A program made the translations under genes and the position numbers. Shown in pieces: positions 46,156 to 60,854 of a stretch of DNA of 64,000 nucleotides; positions within the stretch are counted from its first letter, which is position 1; each line of letters starts with the position of its first letter. The notes under the pieces are model-generated. The model did not search any database, was not told the DNA's origin, and saw only the letters and a program-made list of their open reading frames with translations. Source of the stretch: Pristionchus mayeri (lineage: Eukaryota; Nematoda; Chromadorea; Rhabditida; Neodiplogasteridae); NCBI GenBank assembly GCA_036245805.1, contig BTRK01000003.1, positions 42,301,215 to 42,365,214 of the forward strand, written 5' to 3'.

Positions 46156-46255
46156 GGCCCCTCCTAGAAGAGGCCGGTCCAAAATTTGGTGGTTTCAGGC
46201 CACGTCTTTCAACGAGCCGGTTTCAGTAAAAACCTCAAACTTGGGATTTTAATCC
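46156..46255 (-). ncRNA. Variant SL RNA, unit 11
   Basis: Same sequence as unit 1. The unit carries A at 46356, shared only with unit 18. Confidence 0.9.
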
Positions 46256-47186
46256 GGTGCTGAATGAGAGTGACTGCACTTGGGGGAAATACGAGCACTG
46301 GACCCGGCGGATTCGAGTGAGTGCTGCCAGAGGGGATTTCAATGGTGTTTGAGCTAAATTTCGGTGTCGCGATGAGGGTAGGTTACTCACCCTTTCGTAG
46401 GCGAGAGAGTGCAGCAACTGAAGAGAGTGCCGGCACGAAGTTGCTCAGAGCCGGGTTGTCGGAGCCGCCATTACACGACGATACGTGTCAGGGTAACCAG
46501 AAGCAATGTGAGGTAGAGTGGCAGAGATTTACGAAACCTACAGTACCCCTGCGGCTTGTTACGATACACCCATGATGATTACGAGATGGGCTAGTTGAGT
46601 AGGCTAAATGTGCGGAAAAGGAGGCGACTGGGGCGGCAATGATCGGCGATCACTGCTTACCACAGCGGTTAGCCCGGGAAAGCTACAGTGCTGCAAAGAA
46701 TGGGTACCGTAACCCAGAGGAAGGAATCTGCCTTCGGATGGCCGTCGGTTGAACGTCGACGACAGCACTTAAGGTCATTTTTGGGAGTGTTTGGGCATAG
46801 GAGGAGTGATTTGAGCGCGATAGCGAGCGTCTAACTTCAAAATTTTTACTCATTTTTAGAAATTTTGGGAATTATTTAGTACAGGCTATCAAAACTCCCC
46901 CTTTTTGAGCTTTTTTTGGTGTGGTAATACATGAGTTGGATGAGTAAGTATGGTTTGAGAGTGATCAAGGTGTTCTGTGAGAGAAATGGTACCGAGGTGG
47001 TGAAAAGAACAGCTCGAAATCTCGATTTTAGAGAAAATTTGAGCATTCTCTCGCCAATTCCATGGGAAAATGGTCAAATATCGATTTTCCGGCATTTTAA
47101 AAAATTGCTAAAATTATGCAGTTTTGAGAGGAGATTCAGACACCCCAGTGGGCGTCTATAGAAAAAGATCTGCAAAAGTGCAAAAA

Positions 47187-47305
47187 TGCTTACAAGACCC
47201 AGGATTCCCAAGCCGTCTCCGATCCAAGTACTAACTGGGCCCACCGTTGCTTAACTTGACAGATCGGACGGGATGTCGTGTTCTCAACGGGGTATGGTCG
47301 TAAGC
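47187..47305 (-). rRNA. 5S rRNA, unit 11 (helix I variant)
   Basis: G110C. The counterpart seven units on (unit 18) is standard. Confidence 0.94.
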
Positions 47306-47849
47306 GGGAATAGGAAGTGAAAGAATCGGCCACTATCTTGCAAATCGGTGCGCTACAGACGGTGCAGGAAAAAAGCGAGAGCTGTAAAATCGACCGATCT
47401 TCCTCGAGATCAAAGATCAATCCGAGTATGAAAACGAGGCAAATATGGGTACGAATCGGAAAACGTACTCGTTAGGAGTTGTGAGTGTCCACTAGTGTTG
47501 ACAAGGCGGCATGCGCCCTCTCCATTTCGTGTGCTCTCTCACCGGCCAGACAGAGCGAGAGAGCGTGTGAAACGAGGAGAGCACGTTCAGATATGCCATC
47601 ACTGATGATCCTGTTCTCTTCGGAAGATTTAGATTCCAATCGATTGAGATATGAACGAATTACATGACATTTTGTTGGCACAATGCCAGAAACATTCACT
47701 CCGAGACTCACACCCGAGAGAGTATGCAAACGGCGGAGAGTTCTCTCTCCTTCTCTGTCCTCTCTCATCTCTCGCTCTCACCTTTACTGTTCGATTGCCT
47801 TCCTAGACTTGTGCCGACCCAACTCTATTCATAGAGTTGAGTCGAATTC

Positions 47850-47893
<44 letters not shown>

Positions 47894-48434
47894 TCCAATC
47901 TCCTTCTCAGCAGTTTCCGCCGATGGTCGATCCCCCTTCCCCGGGAGTTCTTCTTTAGACACCCTGATGGATCCGGGGCCGAATCCATCCAATTGTTTTG
48001 CTGGATAAGGAGTGTCCGCTCTCTAGAATCAGCGGATACGCAGCCTTTTCTGTCCCGGCGCGTACAGAGAGCACGCGCCCTTCATAGTTGCTCCCTTTCC
48101 CTATCTCGTAAGCTTTGTTCTGAGGCGATAGCGTAACTGTGTAGTCTGGTTCGCTTATTGCCGGAGAGAATGTTCTCATCTGACAGGCACAGCCCCGTAT
48201 CTACGGGTGCTTTTCGTAATTTTTGGATATCAGGAGAGGCAAAGTGCTGCCAGTTTCTCTGGTGAAATGGTCTTAAAAATCGTACTATATCAGCTGCGAA
48301 AAAATATTTATTGATCAGATCCAACTTGACAGATCGGACGGGATGTCGTGTTCTCAACGGGGTATTGTCGTAAGCGAATACGTGGGGTGAAAGAATAGGC
48401 CGATCCGGAGAACCCTTGATTCCATCGTATTATT

Positions 48435-48534
48435 GGCCCCTCCTAGAAGAGGCCGGTCCAAAATTTGGTGGTTTCAGGCCACGTCTTTCAACGAGCCGGT
48501 TTCAGTAAAAACCTCAAACTTGGGATTTTAATCC
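48435..48534 (-). ncRNA. Variant SL RNA, unit 12
   Basis: Same sequence as unit 1. Confidence 0.9.
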
Positions 48535-49465
48535 GGTGCTGAATGAGAGTGACTGCACTTGGGGGAAATACGAGCACTGGACCCGGCGGATTCGAGTGAG
48601 TGCTGCCAGAGGGGATTTCAATGGTGTTTGAGCTCAATTTCGGTGTCGCGATGAGGGTAGGTTACTCACCCTTTCGTAGGCGAGAGAGTGCAGCAACTGA
48701 AGAGAGTGCCGGCACGAAGTTGCTCAGAGCCGGGTTGTCGGAGCCGCCATTACACGACGATACGTGTCAGGGTAACCAGAAGCAATGTGAGGTAGAGTGG
48801 CAGAGATTTACGAAACCTACAGTACCCCTGCGGCTTGTTACGATACACCCATGATGATTACGAGATGGGCTAGTTGAGTAGGCTAAATGTGCGGAAAAGG
48901 AGGCGACTGGGGCGGCAATGATCGGCGATCACTGCTTACCACAGCGGTTAGCCCGGGAAAGCTACAGTGCTGCAAAGAATGGGTACCGTAACCCAGAGGA
49001 AGGAATCTGCCTTCGGATGGCCGTCGGTTGAACGTCGACGACAGCACTTAAGGTCATTTTTGGGAGTGTTTGGGCATAGGAGGAGTGATTTGAGCGCGAT
49101 AGCGAGCGTCTAACTTCAAAATTTTTACTCATTTTTAGAAATTTTGGGAATTATTTAGTACAGGCTATCAAAACTCCCCCTTTTTGAGCTTTTTTTGGTG
49201 TGGTAATACATGAGTTGGATGAGTAAGTATGGTTTGAGAGTGATCAAGGTGTTCTGTGAGAGAAATGGTACCGAGGTGGTGAAAAGAACAGCTCGAAATC
49301 TCGATTTTAGAGAAAATTTGAGCATTCTCTCGCCAATTCCATGGGAAAATGGTCAAATATCGATTTTCCGGCATTTTAAAAAATTGCTAAAATTATGCAG
49401 TTTTGAGAGGAGATTCAGACACCCCAGTGGGCGTCTATAGAAAAAGATCTGCAAAAGTGCAAAAA

Positions 49466-49584
49466 TGCTTACAACACCCAGGATTCCCAAGCCGTCTCCG
49501 ATCCAAGTACTAACTGGGCCCACCGTTGCTTAACTTGACAGATCGGACGGGATGTCGTGTTCTCAACGGGGTATGGTCGTAAGC
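49466..49584 (-). rRNA. 5S rRNA, unit 12
   Basis: Standard type. Confidence 0.96.
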
Positions 49585-50128
49585 GGGAATAGGAAGTGAA
49601 AGAATCGGCCACTATCTTGCAAATCGGTGCGCTACAGACGGTGCAGGAAAAAAGCGAGAGCTGTAAAATCGACCGATCTTCCTCGAGATCAAAGATCAAT
49701 CCGAGTATGAAAACGAGGCAAATATGGGTACGAATCGGAAAACGTACTCGTTAGGAGTTGTGAGTGTCCACTAGTGTTGACAAGGCGGCATGCGCCCTCT
49801 CCATTTCGTGTGCTCTCTCACCGGCCAGACAGAGCGAGAGAGCGTGTGAAACGAGGAGAGCACGTTCAGATATGCCATCACTGATGATCCTGTTCTCTTC
49901 GGAAGATTTAGATTCCAATCGATTGAGATATGAACGAATTACATGACATTTTGTTGGCACAATGCCAGAAACATTCACTCCGAGACTCACACCCGAGAGA
50001 GTATGCAAACGGCGGAGAGTTCTCTCTCCTTCTCTGTCCTCTCTCATCTCTCGCTCTCACCTTTACTGTTCGATTGCCTTCCTAGACTTGTGCCGACCCA
50101 ACTCTATTCATAGAGTTGAGTCGAATTC

Positions 50129-50170
<42 letters not shown>

Positions 50171-50711
50171 TCCAATCTCCTTCTCAGCAGTTTCCGCCGA
50201 TGGTCGATCCCCCTTCCCCGGGAGTTCTTCTTTAGACACCCTGATGGATCCGGGGCCGAATCCATCCAATTGTTTTGCTGGATAAGGAGTGTCCGCTCTC
50301 TAGAATCAGCGGATACGCAGCCTTTTCTGTCCCGGCGCGTACAGAGAGCACGCGCCCTTCATAGTTGCTCCCTTTCCCTATCTCGTAAGCTTTGTTCTGA
50401 GGCGATAGCGTAACTGTGTAGTCTGGTTCGCTTATTGCCGGAGAGAATGTTCTCATCTGACAGGCACAGCCCCGTATCTACGGGTGCTTTTCGTAATTTT
50501 TGGATATCAGGAGAGGCAAAGTGCTGCCAGTTTCTCTGGTGAAATGGTCTTAAAAATCGTACTATATCAGCTGCGAAAAAATATTTATTGATCAGATCCA
50601 ACTTGACAGATCGGACGGGATGTCGTGTTCTCAACGGGGTATTGTCGTAAGCGAATACGTGGGGTGAAAGAATAGGCCGATCCGGAGAACCCTTGATTCC
50701 ATCGTATTATT

Positions 50712-50811
50712 GGCCCCTCCTAGAAGAGGCCGGTCCAAAATTTGGTGGTTTCAGGCCACGTCTTTCAACGAGCCGGTTTCAGTAAAAACCTCAAACTTGG
50801 GATTTTAATCC
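50712..50811 (-). ncRNA. Variant SL RNA, unit 13
   Basis: Same sequence as unit 1. Confidence 0.9.
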
Positions 50812-51742
50812 GGTGCTGAATGAGAGTGACTGCACTTGGGGGAAATACGAGCACTGGACCCGGCGGATTCGAGTGAGTGCTGCCAGAGGGGATTTCAATG
50901 GTGTTTGAGCTCAATTTCGGTGTCGCGATGAGGGTAGGTTACTCACCCTTTCGTAGGCGAGAGAGTGCAGCAACTGAAGAGAGTGCCGGCACGAAGTTGC
51001 TCAGAGCCGGGTTGTCGGAGCCGCCATTACACGACGATACGTGTCAGGGTAACCAGAAGCAATGTGAGGTAGAGTGGCAGAGATTTACGAAACCTACAGT
51101 ACCCCTGCGGCTTGTTACGATACACCCATGATGATTACGAGATGGGCTAGTTGAGTAGGCTAAATGTGCGGAAAAGGAGGCGACTGGGGCGGCAATGATC
51201 GGCGATCACTGCTTACCACAGCGGTTAGCCCGGGAAAGCTACAGTGCTGCAAAGAATGGGTACCGTAACCCAGAGGAAGGAATCTGCCTTCGGATGGCCG
51301 TCGGTTGAACGTCGACGACAGCACTTAAGGTCATTTTTGGGAGTGTTTGGGCATAGGAGGAGTGATTTGAGCGCGATAGCGAGCGTCTAACTTCAAAATT
51401 TTTACTCATTTTTAGAAATTTTGGGAATTATTTAGTACAGGCTATCAAAACTCCCCCTTTTTGAGCTTTTTTTGGTGTGGTAATACATGAGTTGGATGAG
51501 TAAGTATGGTTTGAGAGTGATCAAGGTGTTCTGTGAGAGAAATGGTACCGAGGTGGTGAAAAGAACAGCTCGAAATCTCGATTTTAGAGAAAATTTGAGC
51601 ATTCTCTCGCCAATTCCATGGGAAAATGGTCAAATATCGATTTTCCGGCATTTTAAAAAATTGCTAAAATTATGCAGTTTTGAGAGGAGATTCAGACACC
51701 CCAGTGGGCGTCTATAGAAAAAGATCTGCAAAAGTGCAAAAA

Positions 51743-51861
51743 TGCTTACAACACCCAGGATTCCCAAGCCGTCTCCGATCCAAGTACTAACTGGGCCCAC
51801 CGTTGCTTAACTTGACAGATCGGACGGGATGTCGTGTTCTCAACGGGGTATGGTCGTAAGC
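51743..51861 (-). rRNA. 5S rRNA, unit 13
   Basis: Standard type. Confidence 0.96.
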
Positions 51862-52405
51862 GGGAATAGGAAGTGAAAGAATCGGCCACTATCTTGCAAA
51901 TCGGTGCGCTACAGACGGTGCAGGAAAAAAGCGAGAGCTGTAAAATCGACCGATCTTCCTCGAGATCAAAGATCAATCCGAGTATGAAAACGAGGCAAAT
52001 ATGGGTACGAATCGGAAAACGTACTCGTTAGGAGTTGTGAGTGTCCACTAGTGTTGACAAGGCGGCATGCGCCCTCTCCATTTCGTGTGCTCTCTCACCG
52101 GCCAGACAGAGCGAGAGAGCGTGTGAAACGAGGAGAGCACGTTCAGATATGCCATCACTGATGATCCTGTTCTCTTCGGAAGATTTAGATTCCAATCGAT
52201 TGAGATATGAACGAATTACATGACATTTTGTTGGCACAATGCCAGAAACATTCACTCCGAGACTCACACCCGAGAGAGTATGCAAACGGCGGAGAGTTCT
52301 CTCTCCTTCTCTGTCCTCTCTCATCTCTCGCTCTCACCTTTACTGTTCGATTGCCTTCCTAGACTTGTGCCGACCCAACTCTATTCATAGAGTTGAGTCG
52401 AATTC

Positions 52406-52447
<42 letters not shown>

Positions 52448-52988
52448 TCCAATCTCCTTCTCAGCAGTTTCCGCCGATGGTCGATCCCCCTTCCCCGGGA
52501 GTTCTTCTTTAGACACCCTGATGGATCCGGGGCCGAATCCATCCAATTGTTTTGCTGGATAAGGAGTGTCCGCTCTCTAGAATCAGCGGATACGCAGCCT
52601 TTTCTGTCCCGGCGCGTACAGAGAGCACGCGCCCTTCATAGTTGCTCCCTTTCCCTATCTCGTAAGCTTTGTTCTGAGGCGATAGCGTAACTGTGTAGTC
52701 TGGTTCGCTTATTGCCGGAGAGAATGTTCTCATCTGACAGGCACAGCCCCGTATCTACGGGTGCTTTTCGTAATTTTTGGATATCAGGAGAGGCAAAGTG
52801 CTGCCAGTTTCTCTGGTGAAATGGTCTTAAAAATCGTACTATATCAGCTGCGAAAAAATATTTATTGATCAGATCCAACTTGACAGATCGGACGGGATGT
52901 CGTGTTCTCAACGGGGTATTGTCGTAAGCGAATACGTGGGGTGAAAGAATAGGCCGATCCGGAGAACCCTTGATTCCATCGTATTATT

Positions 52989-53088
52989 GGCCCCTCCTAG
53001 AAGAGGCCGGTCCAAAATTTGGTGGTTTCAGGCCACGTCTTTCAACGAGCCGGTTTCAGTAAAAACCTCAAACTTGGGATTTTAATCC
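52989..53088 (-). ncRNA. Variant SL RNA, unit 14
   Basis: Same sequence as unit 1. Confidence 0.9.
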
Positions 53089-54019
53089 GGTGCTGAATGA
53101 GAGTGACTGCACTTGGGGGAAATACGAGCACTGGACCCGGCGGATTCGAGTGAGTGCTGCCAGAGGGGATTTCAATGGTGTTTGAGCTCAATTTCGGTGT
53201 CGCGATGAGGGTAGGTTACTCACCCTTTCGTAGGCGAGAGAGTGCAGCAACTGAAGAGAGTGCCGGCACGAAGTTGCTCAGAGCCGGGTTGTCGGAGCCG
53301 CCATTACACGACGATACGTGTCAGGGTAACCAGAAGCAATGTGAGGTAGAGTGGCAGAGATTTACGAAACCTACAGTACCCCTGCGGCTTGTTACGATAC
53401 ACCCATGATGATTACGAGATGGGCTAGTTGAGTAGGCTAAATGTGCGGAAAAGGAGGCGACTGGGGCGGCAATGATCGGCGATCACTGCTTACCACAGCG
53501 GTTAGCCCGGGAAAGCTACAGTGCTGCAAAGAATGGGTACCGTAACCCAGAGGAAGGAATCTGCCTTCGGATGGCCGTCGGTTGAACGTCGACGACAGCA
53601 CTTAAGGTCATTTTTGGGAGTGTTTGGGCATAGGAGGAGTGATTTGAGCGCGATAGCGAGCGTCTAACTTCAAAATTTTTACTCATTTTTAGAAATTTTG
53701 GGAATTATTTAGTACAGGCTATCAAAACTCCCCCTTTTTGAGCTTTTTTTGGTGTGGTAATACATGAGTTGGATGAGTAAGTATGGTTTGAGAGTGATCA
53801 AGGTGTTCTGTGAGAGAAATGGTACCGAGGTGGTGAAAAGAACAGCTCGAAATCTCGATTTTAGAGAAAATTTGAGCATTCTCTCGCCAATTCCATGGGA
53901 AAATGGTCAAATATCGATTTTCCGGCATTTTAAAAAATTGCTAAAATTATGCAGTTTTGAGAGGAGATTCAGACACCCCAGTGGGCGTCTATAGAAAAAG
54001 ATCTGCAAAAGTGCAAAAA

Positions 54020-54138
54020 TGCTTACAACACCCAGGATTCCCAAGCCGTCTCCGATCCAAGTACTAACTGGGCCCACCGTTGCTTAACTTGACAGATCGG
54101 ACGGGATGTCGTGTTCTCAACGGGGTATGGTCGTAAGC
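54020..54138 (-). rRNA. 5S rRNA, unit 14
   Basis: Standard type. Confidence 0.96.
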
Positions 54139-54682
54139 GGGAATAGGAAGTGAAAGAATCGGCCACTATCTTGCAAATCGGTGCGCTACAGACGGTGCAG
54201 GAAAAAAGCGAGAGCTGTAAAATCGACCGATCTTCCTCGAGATCAAAGATCAATCCGAGTATGAAAACGAGGCAAATATGGGTACGAATCGGAAAACGTA
54301 CTCGTTAGGAGTTGTGAGTGTCCACTAGTGTTGACAAGGCGGCATGCGCCCTCTCCATTTCGTGTGCTCTCTCACCGGCCAGACAGAGCGAGAGAGCGTG
54401 TGAAACGAGGAGAGCACGTTCAGATATGCCATCACTGATGATCCTGTTCTCTTCGGAAGATTTAGATTCCAATCGATTGAGATATGAACGAATTACATGA
54501 CATTTTGTTGGCACAATGCCAGAAACATTCACTCCGAGACTCACACCCGAGAGAGTATGCAAACGGCGGAGAGTTCTCTCTCCTTCTCTGTCCTCTCTCA
54601 TCTCTCGCTCTCACCTTTACTGTTCGATTGCCTTCCTAGACTTGTGCCGACCCAACTCTATTCATAGAGTTGAGTCGAATTC

Positions 54683-54724
<42 letters not shown>

Positions 54725-55265
54725 TCCAATCTCCTTCTCAGCAGTTTCCGCCGATGGTCGATCCCCCTTCCCCGGGAGTTCTTCTTTAGACACCCTGATG
54801 GATCCGGGGCCGAATCCATCCAATTGTTTTGCTGGATAAGGAGTGTCCGCTCTCTAGAATCAGCGGATACGCAGCCTTTTCTGTCCCGGCGCGTACAGAG
54901 AGCACGCGCCCTTCATAGTTGCTCCCTTTCCCTATCTCGTAAGCTTTGTTCTGAGGCGATAGCGTAACTGTGTAGTCTGGTTCGCTTATTGCCGGAGAGA
55001 ATGTTCTCATCTGACAGGCACAGCCCCGTATCTACGGGTGCTTTTCGTAATTTTTGGATATCAGGAGAGGCAAAGTGCTGCCAGTTTCTCTGGTGAAATG
55101 GTCTTAAAAATCGTACTATATCAGCTGCGAAAAAATATTTATTGATCAGATCCAACTTGACAGATCGGACGGGATGTCGTGTTCTCAACGGGGTATTGTC
55201 GTAAGCGAATACGTGGGGTGAAAGAATAGGCCGATCCGGAGAACCCTTGATTCCATCGTATTATT

Positions 55266-55365
55266 GGCCCCTCCTAGAAGAGGCCGGTCCAAAATTTGGT
55301 GGTTTCAGGCCACGTCTTTCAACGAGCCGGTTTCAGTAAAAACCTCAAACTTGGGATTTTAATCC
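55266..55365 (-). ncRNA. Variant SL RNA, unit 15
   Basis: Same sequence as unit 1. The unit carries T at 55838, exactly 15,947 bp from its match in unit 8. Confidence 0.9.
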
Positions 55366-56296
55366 GGTGCTGAATGAGAGTGACTGCACTTGGGGGAAAT
55401 ACGAGCACTGGACCCGGCGGATTCGAGTGAGTGCTGCCAGAGGGGATTTCAATGGTGTTTGAGCTCAATTTCGGTGTCGCGATGAGGGTAGGTTACTCAC
55501 CCTTTCGTAGGCGAGAGAGTGCAGCAACTGAAGAGAGTGCCGGCACGAAGTTGCTCAGAGCCGGGTTGTCGGAGCCGCCATTACACGACGATACGTGTCA
55601 GGGTAACCAGAAGCAATGTGAGGTAGAGTGGCAGAGATTTACGAAACCTACAGTACCCCTGCGGCTTGTTACGATACACCCATGATGATTACGAGATGGG
55701 CTAGTTGAGTAGGCTAAATGTGCGGAAAAGGAGGCGACTGGGGCGGCAATGATCGGCGATCACTGCTTACCACAGCGGTTAGCCCGGGAAAGCTACAGTG
55801 CTGCAAAGAATGGGTACCGTAACCCAGAGGAAGGAATTTGCCTTCGGATGGCCGTCGGTTGAACGTCGACGACAGCACTTAAGGTCATTTTTGGGAGTGT
55901 TTGGGCATAGGAGGAGTGATTTGAGCGCGATAGCGAGCGTCTAACTTCAAAATTTTTACTCATTTTTAGAAATTTTGGGAATTATTTAGTACAGGCTATC
56001 AAAACTCCCCCTTTTTGAGCTTTTTTTGGTGTGGTAATACATGAGTTGGATGAGTAAGTATGGTTTGAGAGTGATCAAGGTGTTCTGTGAGAGAAATGGT
56101 ACCGAGGTGGTGAAAAGAACAGCTCGAAATCTCGATTTTAGAGAAAATTTGAGCATTCTCTCGCCAATTCCATGGGAAAATGGTCAAATATCGATTTTCC
56201 GGCATTTTAAAAAATTGCTAAAATTATGCAGTTTTGAGAGGAGATTCAGACACCCCAGTGGGCGTCTATAGAAAAAGATCTGCAAAAGTGCAAAAA

Positions 56297-56415
56297 TGCT
56301 TACAAGACCCAGGATTCCCAAGCCGTCTCCGATCCAAGTACTAACTGGGCCCACCGTTGCTTAACTTGACAGATCGGACGGGATGTCGTGTTCTCAACGG
56401 GGTATGGTCGTAAGC
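56297..56415 (-). rRNA. 5S rRNA, unit 15 (helix I variant)
   Basis: G110C. Confidence 0.94.
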
Positions 56416-56959
56416 GGGAATAGGAAGTGAAAGAATCGGCCACTATCTTGCAAATCGGTGCGCTACAGACGGTGCAGGAAAAAAGCGAGAGCTGTAAAAT
56501 CGACCGATCTTCCTCGAGATCAAAGATCAATCCGAGTATGAAAACGAGGCAAATATGGGTACGAATCGGAAAACGTACTCGTTAGGAGTTGTGAGTGTCC
56601 ACTAGTGTTGACAAGGCGGCATGCGCCCTCTCCATTTCGTGTGCTCTCTCACCGGCCAGACAGAGCGAGAGAGCGTGTGAAACGAGGAGAGCACGTTCAG
56701 ATATGCCATCACTGATGATCCTGTTCTCTTCGGAAGATTTAGATTCCAATCGATTGAGATATGAACGAATTACATGACATTTTGTTGGCACAATGCCAGA
56801 AACATTCACTCCGAGACTCACACCCGAGAGAGTATGCAAACGGCGGAGAGTTCTCTCTCCTTCTCTGTCCTCTCTCATCTCTCGCTCTCACCTTTACTGT
56901 TCGATTGCCTTCCTAGACTTGTGCCGACCCAACTCTATTCATAGAGTTGAGTCGAATTC

Positions 56960-57003
<44 letters not shown>

Positions 57004-57544
57004 TCCAATCTCCTTCTCAGCAGTTTCCGCCGATGGTCGATCCCCCTTCCCCGGGAGTTCTTCTTTAGACACCCTGATGGATCCGGGGCCGAATCCATCC
57101 AATTGTTTTGCTGGATAAGGAGTGTCCGCTCTCTAGAATCAGCGGATACGCAGCCTTTTCTGTCCCGGCGCGTACAGAGAGCACGCGCCCTTCATAGTTG
57201 CTCCCTTTCCCTATCTCGTAAGCTTTGTTCTGAGGCGATAGCGTAACTGTGTAGCCTGGTTCGCTTATTGCCGGAGAGAATGTTCTCATCTGACAGGCAC
57301 AGCCCCGTATCTACGGGTGCTTTTCGTAATTTTTGGATATCAGGAGAGGCAAAGTGCTGCCAGTTTCTCTGGTGAAATGGTCTTAAAAATCGTACTATAT
57401 CAGCTGCGAAAAAATATTTATTGATCAGATCCAACTTGACAGATCGGACGGGATGTCGTGTTCTCAACGGGGTATTGTCGTAAGCGAATACGTGGGGTGA
57501 AAGAATAGGCCGATCCGGAGAACCCTTGATTCCATCGTATTATT

Positions 57545-57644
57545 GGCCCCTCCTAGAAGAGGCCGGTCCAAAATTTGGTGGTTTCAGGCCACGTCTTTCA
57601 ACGAGCCGGTTTCAGTAAAAACCTCAAACTTGGGATTTTAATCC
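57545..57644 (-). ncRNA. Variant SL RNA, unit 16
   Basis: Same sequence as unit 1. The unit carries C at 57255 (match of 41308). Confidence 0.9.
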
Positions 57645-58575
57645 GGTGCTGAATGAGAGTGACTGCACTTGGGGGAAATACGAGCACTGGACCCGGCGGA
57701 TTCGAGTGAGTGCTGCCAGAGGGGATTTCAATGGTGTTTGAGCTCAATTTCGGTGTCGCGATGAGGGTAGGTTACTCACCCTTTCGTAGGCGAGAGAGTG
57801 CAGCAACTGAAGAGAGTGCCGGCACGAAGTTGCTCAGAGCCGGGTTGTCGGAGCCGCCATTACACGACGATACGTGTCAGGGTAACCAGAAGCAATGTGA
57901 GGTAGAGTGGCAGAGATTTACGAAACCTACAGTACCCCTGCGGCTTGTTACGATACACCCATGATGATTACGAGATGGGCTAGTTGAGTAGGCTAAATGT
58001 GCGGAAAAGGAGGCGACTGGGGCGGCAATGATCGGCGATCACTGCTTACCACAGCGGTTAGCCCGGGAAAGCTACAGTGCTGCAAAGAATGGGTACCGTA
58101 ACCCAGAGGAAGGAATCTGCCTTCGGATGGCCGTCGGTTGAACGTCGACGACAGCACTTAAGGTCATTTTTGGGAGTGTTTGGGCATAGGAGGAGTGATT
58201 TGAGCGCGATAGCGAGCGTCTAACTTCAAAATTTTTACTCATTTTTAGAAATTTTGGGAATTATTTAGTACAGGCTATCAAAACTCCCCCTTTTTGAGCT
58301 TTTTTTGGTGTGGTAATACATGAGTTGGATGAGTAAGTATGGTTTGAGAGTGATCAAGGTGTTCTGTGAGAGAAATGGTACCGAGGTGGTGAAAAGAACA
58401 GCTCGAAATCTCGATTTTAGAGAAAATTTGAGCATTCTCTCGCCAATTCCATGGGAAAATGGTCAAATATCGATTTTCCGGCATTTTAAAAAATTGCTAA
58501 AATTATGCAGTTTTGAGAGGAGATTCAGACACCCCAGTGGGCGTCTATAGAAAAAGATCTGCAAAAGTGCAAAAA

Positions 58576-58694
58576 TGCTTACAAGACCCAGGATTCCCAA
58601 GCCGTCTCCGATCCAAGTACTAACTGGGCCCACCGTTGCTTAACTTGACAGATCGGACGGGATGTCGTGTTCTCAACGGGGTATGGTCGTAAGC
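58576..58694 (-). rRNA. 5S rRNA, unit 16 (helix I variant)
   Basis: G110C. Confidence 0.94.
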
Positions 58695-59238
58695 GGGAAT
58701 AGGAAGTGAAAGAATCGGCCACTATCTTGCAAATCGGTGCGCTACAGACGGTGCAGGAAAAAAGCGAGAGCTGTAAAATCGACCGATCTTCCTCGAGATC
58801 AAAGATCAATCCGAGTATGAAAACGAGGCAAATATGGGTACGAATCGGAAAACGTACTCGTTAGGAGTTGTGAGTGTCCACTAGTGTTGACAAGGCGGCA
58901 TGCGCCCTCTCCATTTCGTGTGCTCTCTCACCGGCCAGACAGAGCGAGAGAGCGTGTGAAACGAGGAGAGCACGTTCAGATATGCCATCACTGATGATCC
59001 TGTTCTCTTCGGAAGATTTAGATTCCAATCGATTGAGATATGAACGAATTACATGACATTTTGTTGGCACAATGCCAGAAACATTCACTCCGAGACTCAC
59101 ACCCGAGAGAGTATGCAAACGGCGGAGAGTTCTCTCTCCTTCTCTGTCCTCTCTCATCTCTCGCTCTCACCTTTACTGTTCGATTGCCTTCCTAGACTTG
59201 TGCCGACCCAACTCTATTCATAGAGTTGAGTCGAATTC

Positions 59239-59282
<44 letters not shown>

Positions 59283-59823
59283 TCCAATCTCCTTCTCAGC
59301 AGTTTCCGCCGATGGTCGATCCCCCTTCCCCGGGAGTTCTTCTTTAGACACCCTGATGGATCCGGGGCCGAATCCATCCAATTGTTTTGCTGGATAAGGA
59401 GTGTCCGCTCTCTAGAATCAGCGGATACGCAGCCTTTTCTGTCCCGGCGCGTACAGAGAGCACGCGCCCTTCATAGTTGCTCCCTTTCCCTATCTCGTAA
59501 GCTTTGTTCTGAGGCGATAGCGTAACTGTGTAGTCTGGTTCGCTTATTGCCGGAGAGAATGTTCTCATCTGACAGGCACAGCCCCGTATCTACGGGTGCT
59601 TTTCGTAATTTTTGGATATCAGGAGAGGCAAAGTGCTGCCAGTTTCTCTGGTGAAATGGTCTTAAAAATCGTACTATATCAGCTGCGAAAAAATATTTAT
59701 TGATCAGATCCAACTTGACAGATCGGACGGGATGTCGTGTTCTCAACGGGGTATTGTCGTAAGCGAATACGTGGGGTGAAAGAATAGGCCGATCCGGAGA
59801 ACCCTTGATTCCATCGTATTATT

Positions 59824-59923
59824 GGCCCCTCCTAGAAGAGGCCGGTCCAAAATTTGGTGGTTTCAGGCCACGTCTTTCAACGAGCCGGTTTCAGTAAAAA
59901 CCTCAAACTTGGGATTTTAATCC
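59824..59923 (-). ncRNA. Variant SL RNA, unit 17
   Basis: Same sequence as unit 1. Confidence 0.9.
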
Positions 59924-60854
59924 GGTGCTGAATGAGAGTGACTGCACTTGGGGGAAATACGAGCACTGGACCCGGCGGATTCGAGTGAGTGCTGCCAGAG
60001 GGGATTTCAATGGTGTTTGAGCTCAATTTCGGTGTCGCGATGAGGGTAGGTTACTCACCCTTTCGTAGGCGAGAGAGTGCAGCAACTGAAGAGAGTGCCG
60101 GCACGAAGTTGCTCAGAGCCGGGTTGTCGGAGCCGCCATTACACGACGATACGTGTCAGGGTAACCAGAAGCAATGTGAGGTAGAGTGGCAGAGATTTAC
60201 GAAACCTACAGTACCCCTGCGGCTTGTTACGATACACCCATGATGATTACGAGATGGGCTAGTTGAGTAGGCTAAATGTGCGGAAAAGGAGGCGACTGGG
60301 GCGGCAATGATCGGCGATCACTGCTTACCACAGCGGTTAGCCCGGGAAAGCTACAGTGCTGCAAAGAATGGGTACCGTAACCCAGAGGAAGGAATCTGCC
60401 TTCGGATGGCCGTCGGTTGAACGTCGACGACAGCACTTAAGGTCATTTTTGGGAGTGTTTGGGCATAGGAGGAGTGATTTGAGCGCGATAGCGAGCGTCT
60501 AACTTCAAAATTTTTACTCATTTTTAGAAATTTTGGGAATTATTTAGTACAGGCTATCAAAACTCCCCCTTTTTGAGCTTTTTTTGGTGTGGTAATACAT
60601 GAGTTGGATGAGTAAGTATGGTTTGAGAGTGATCAAGGTGTTCTGTGAGAGAAATGGTACCGAGGTGGTGAAAAGAACAGCTCGAAATCTCGATTTTAGA
60701 GAAAATTTGAGCATTCTCTCGCCAATTCCATGGGAAAATGGTCAAATATCGATTTTCCGGCATTTTAAAAAATTGCTAAAATTATGCAGTTTTGAGAGGA
60801 GATTCAGACACCCCAGTGGGCGTCTATAGAAAAAGATCTGCAAAAGTGCAAAAA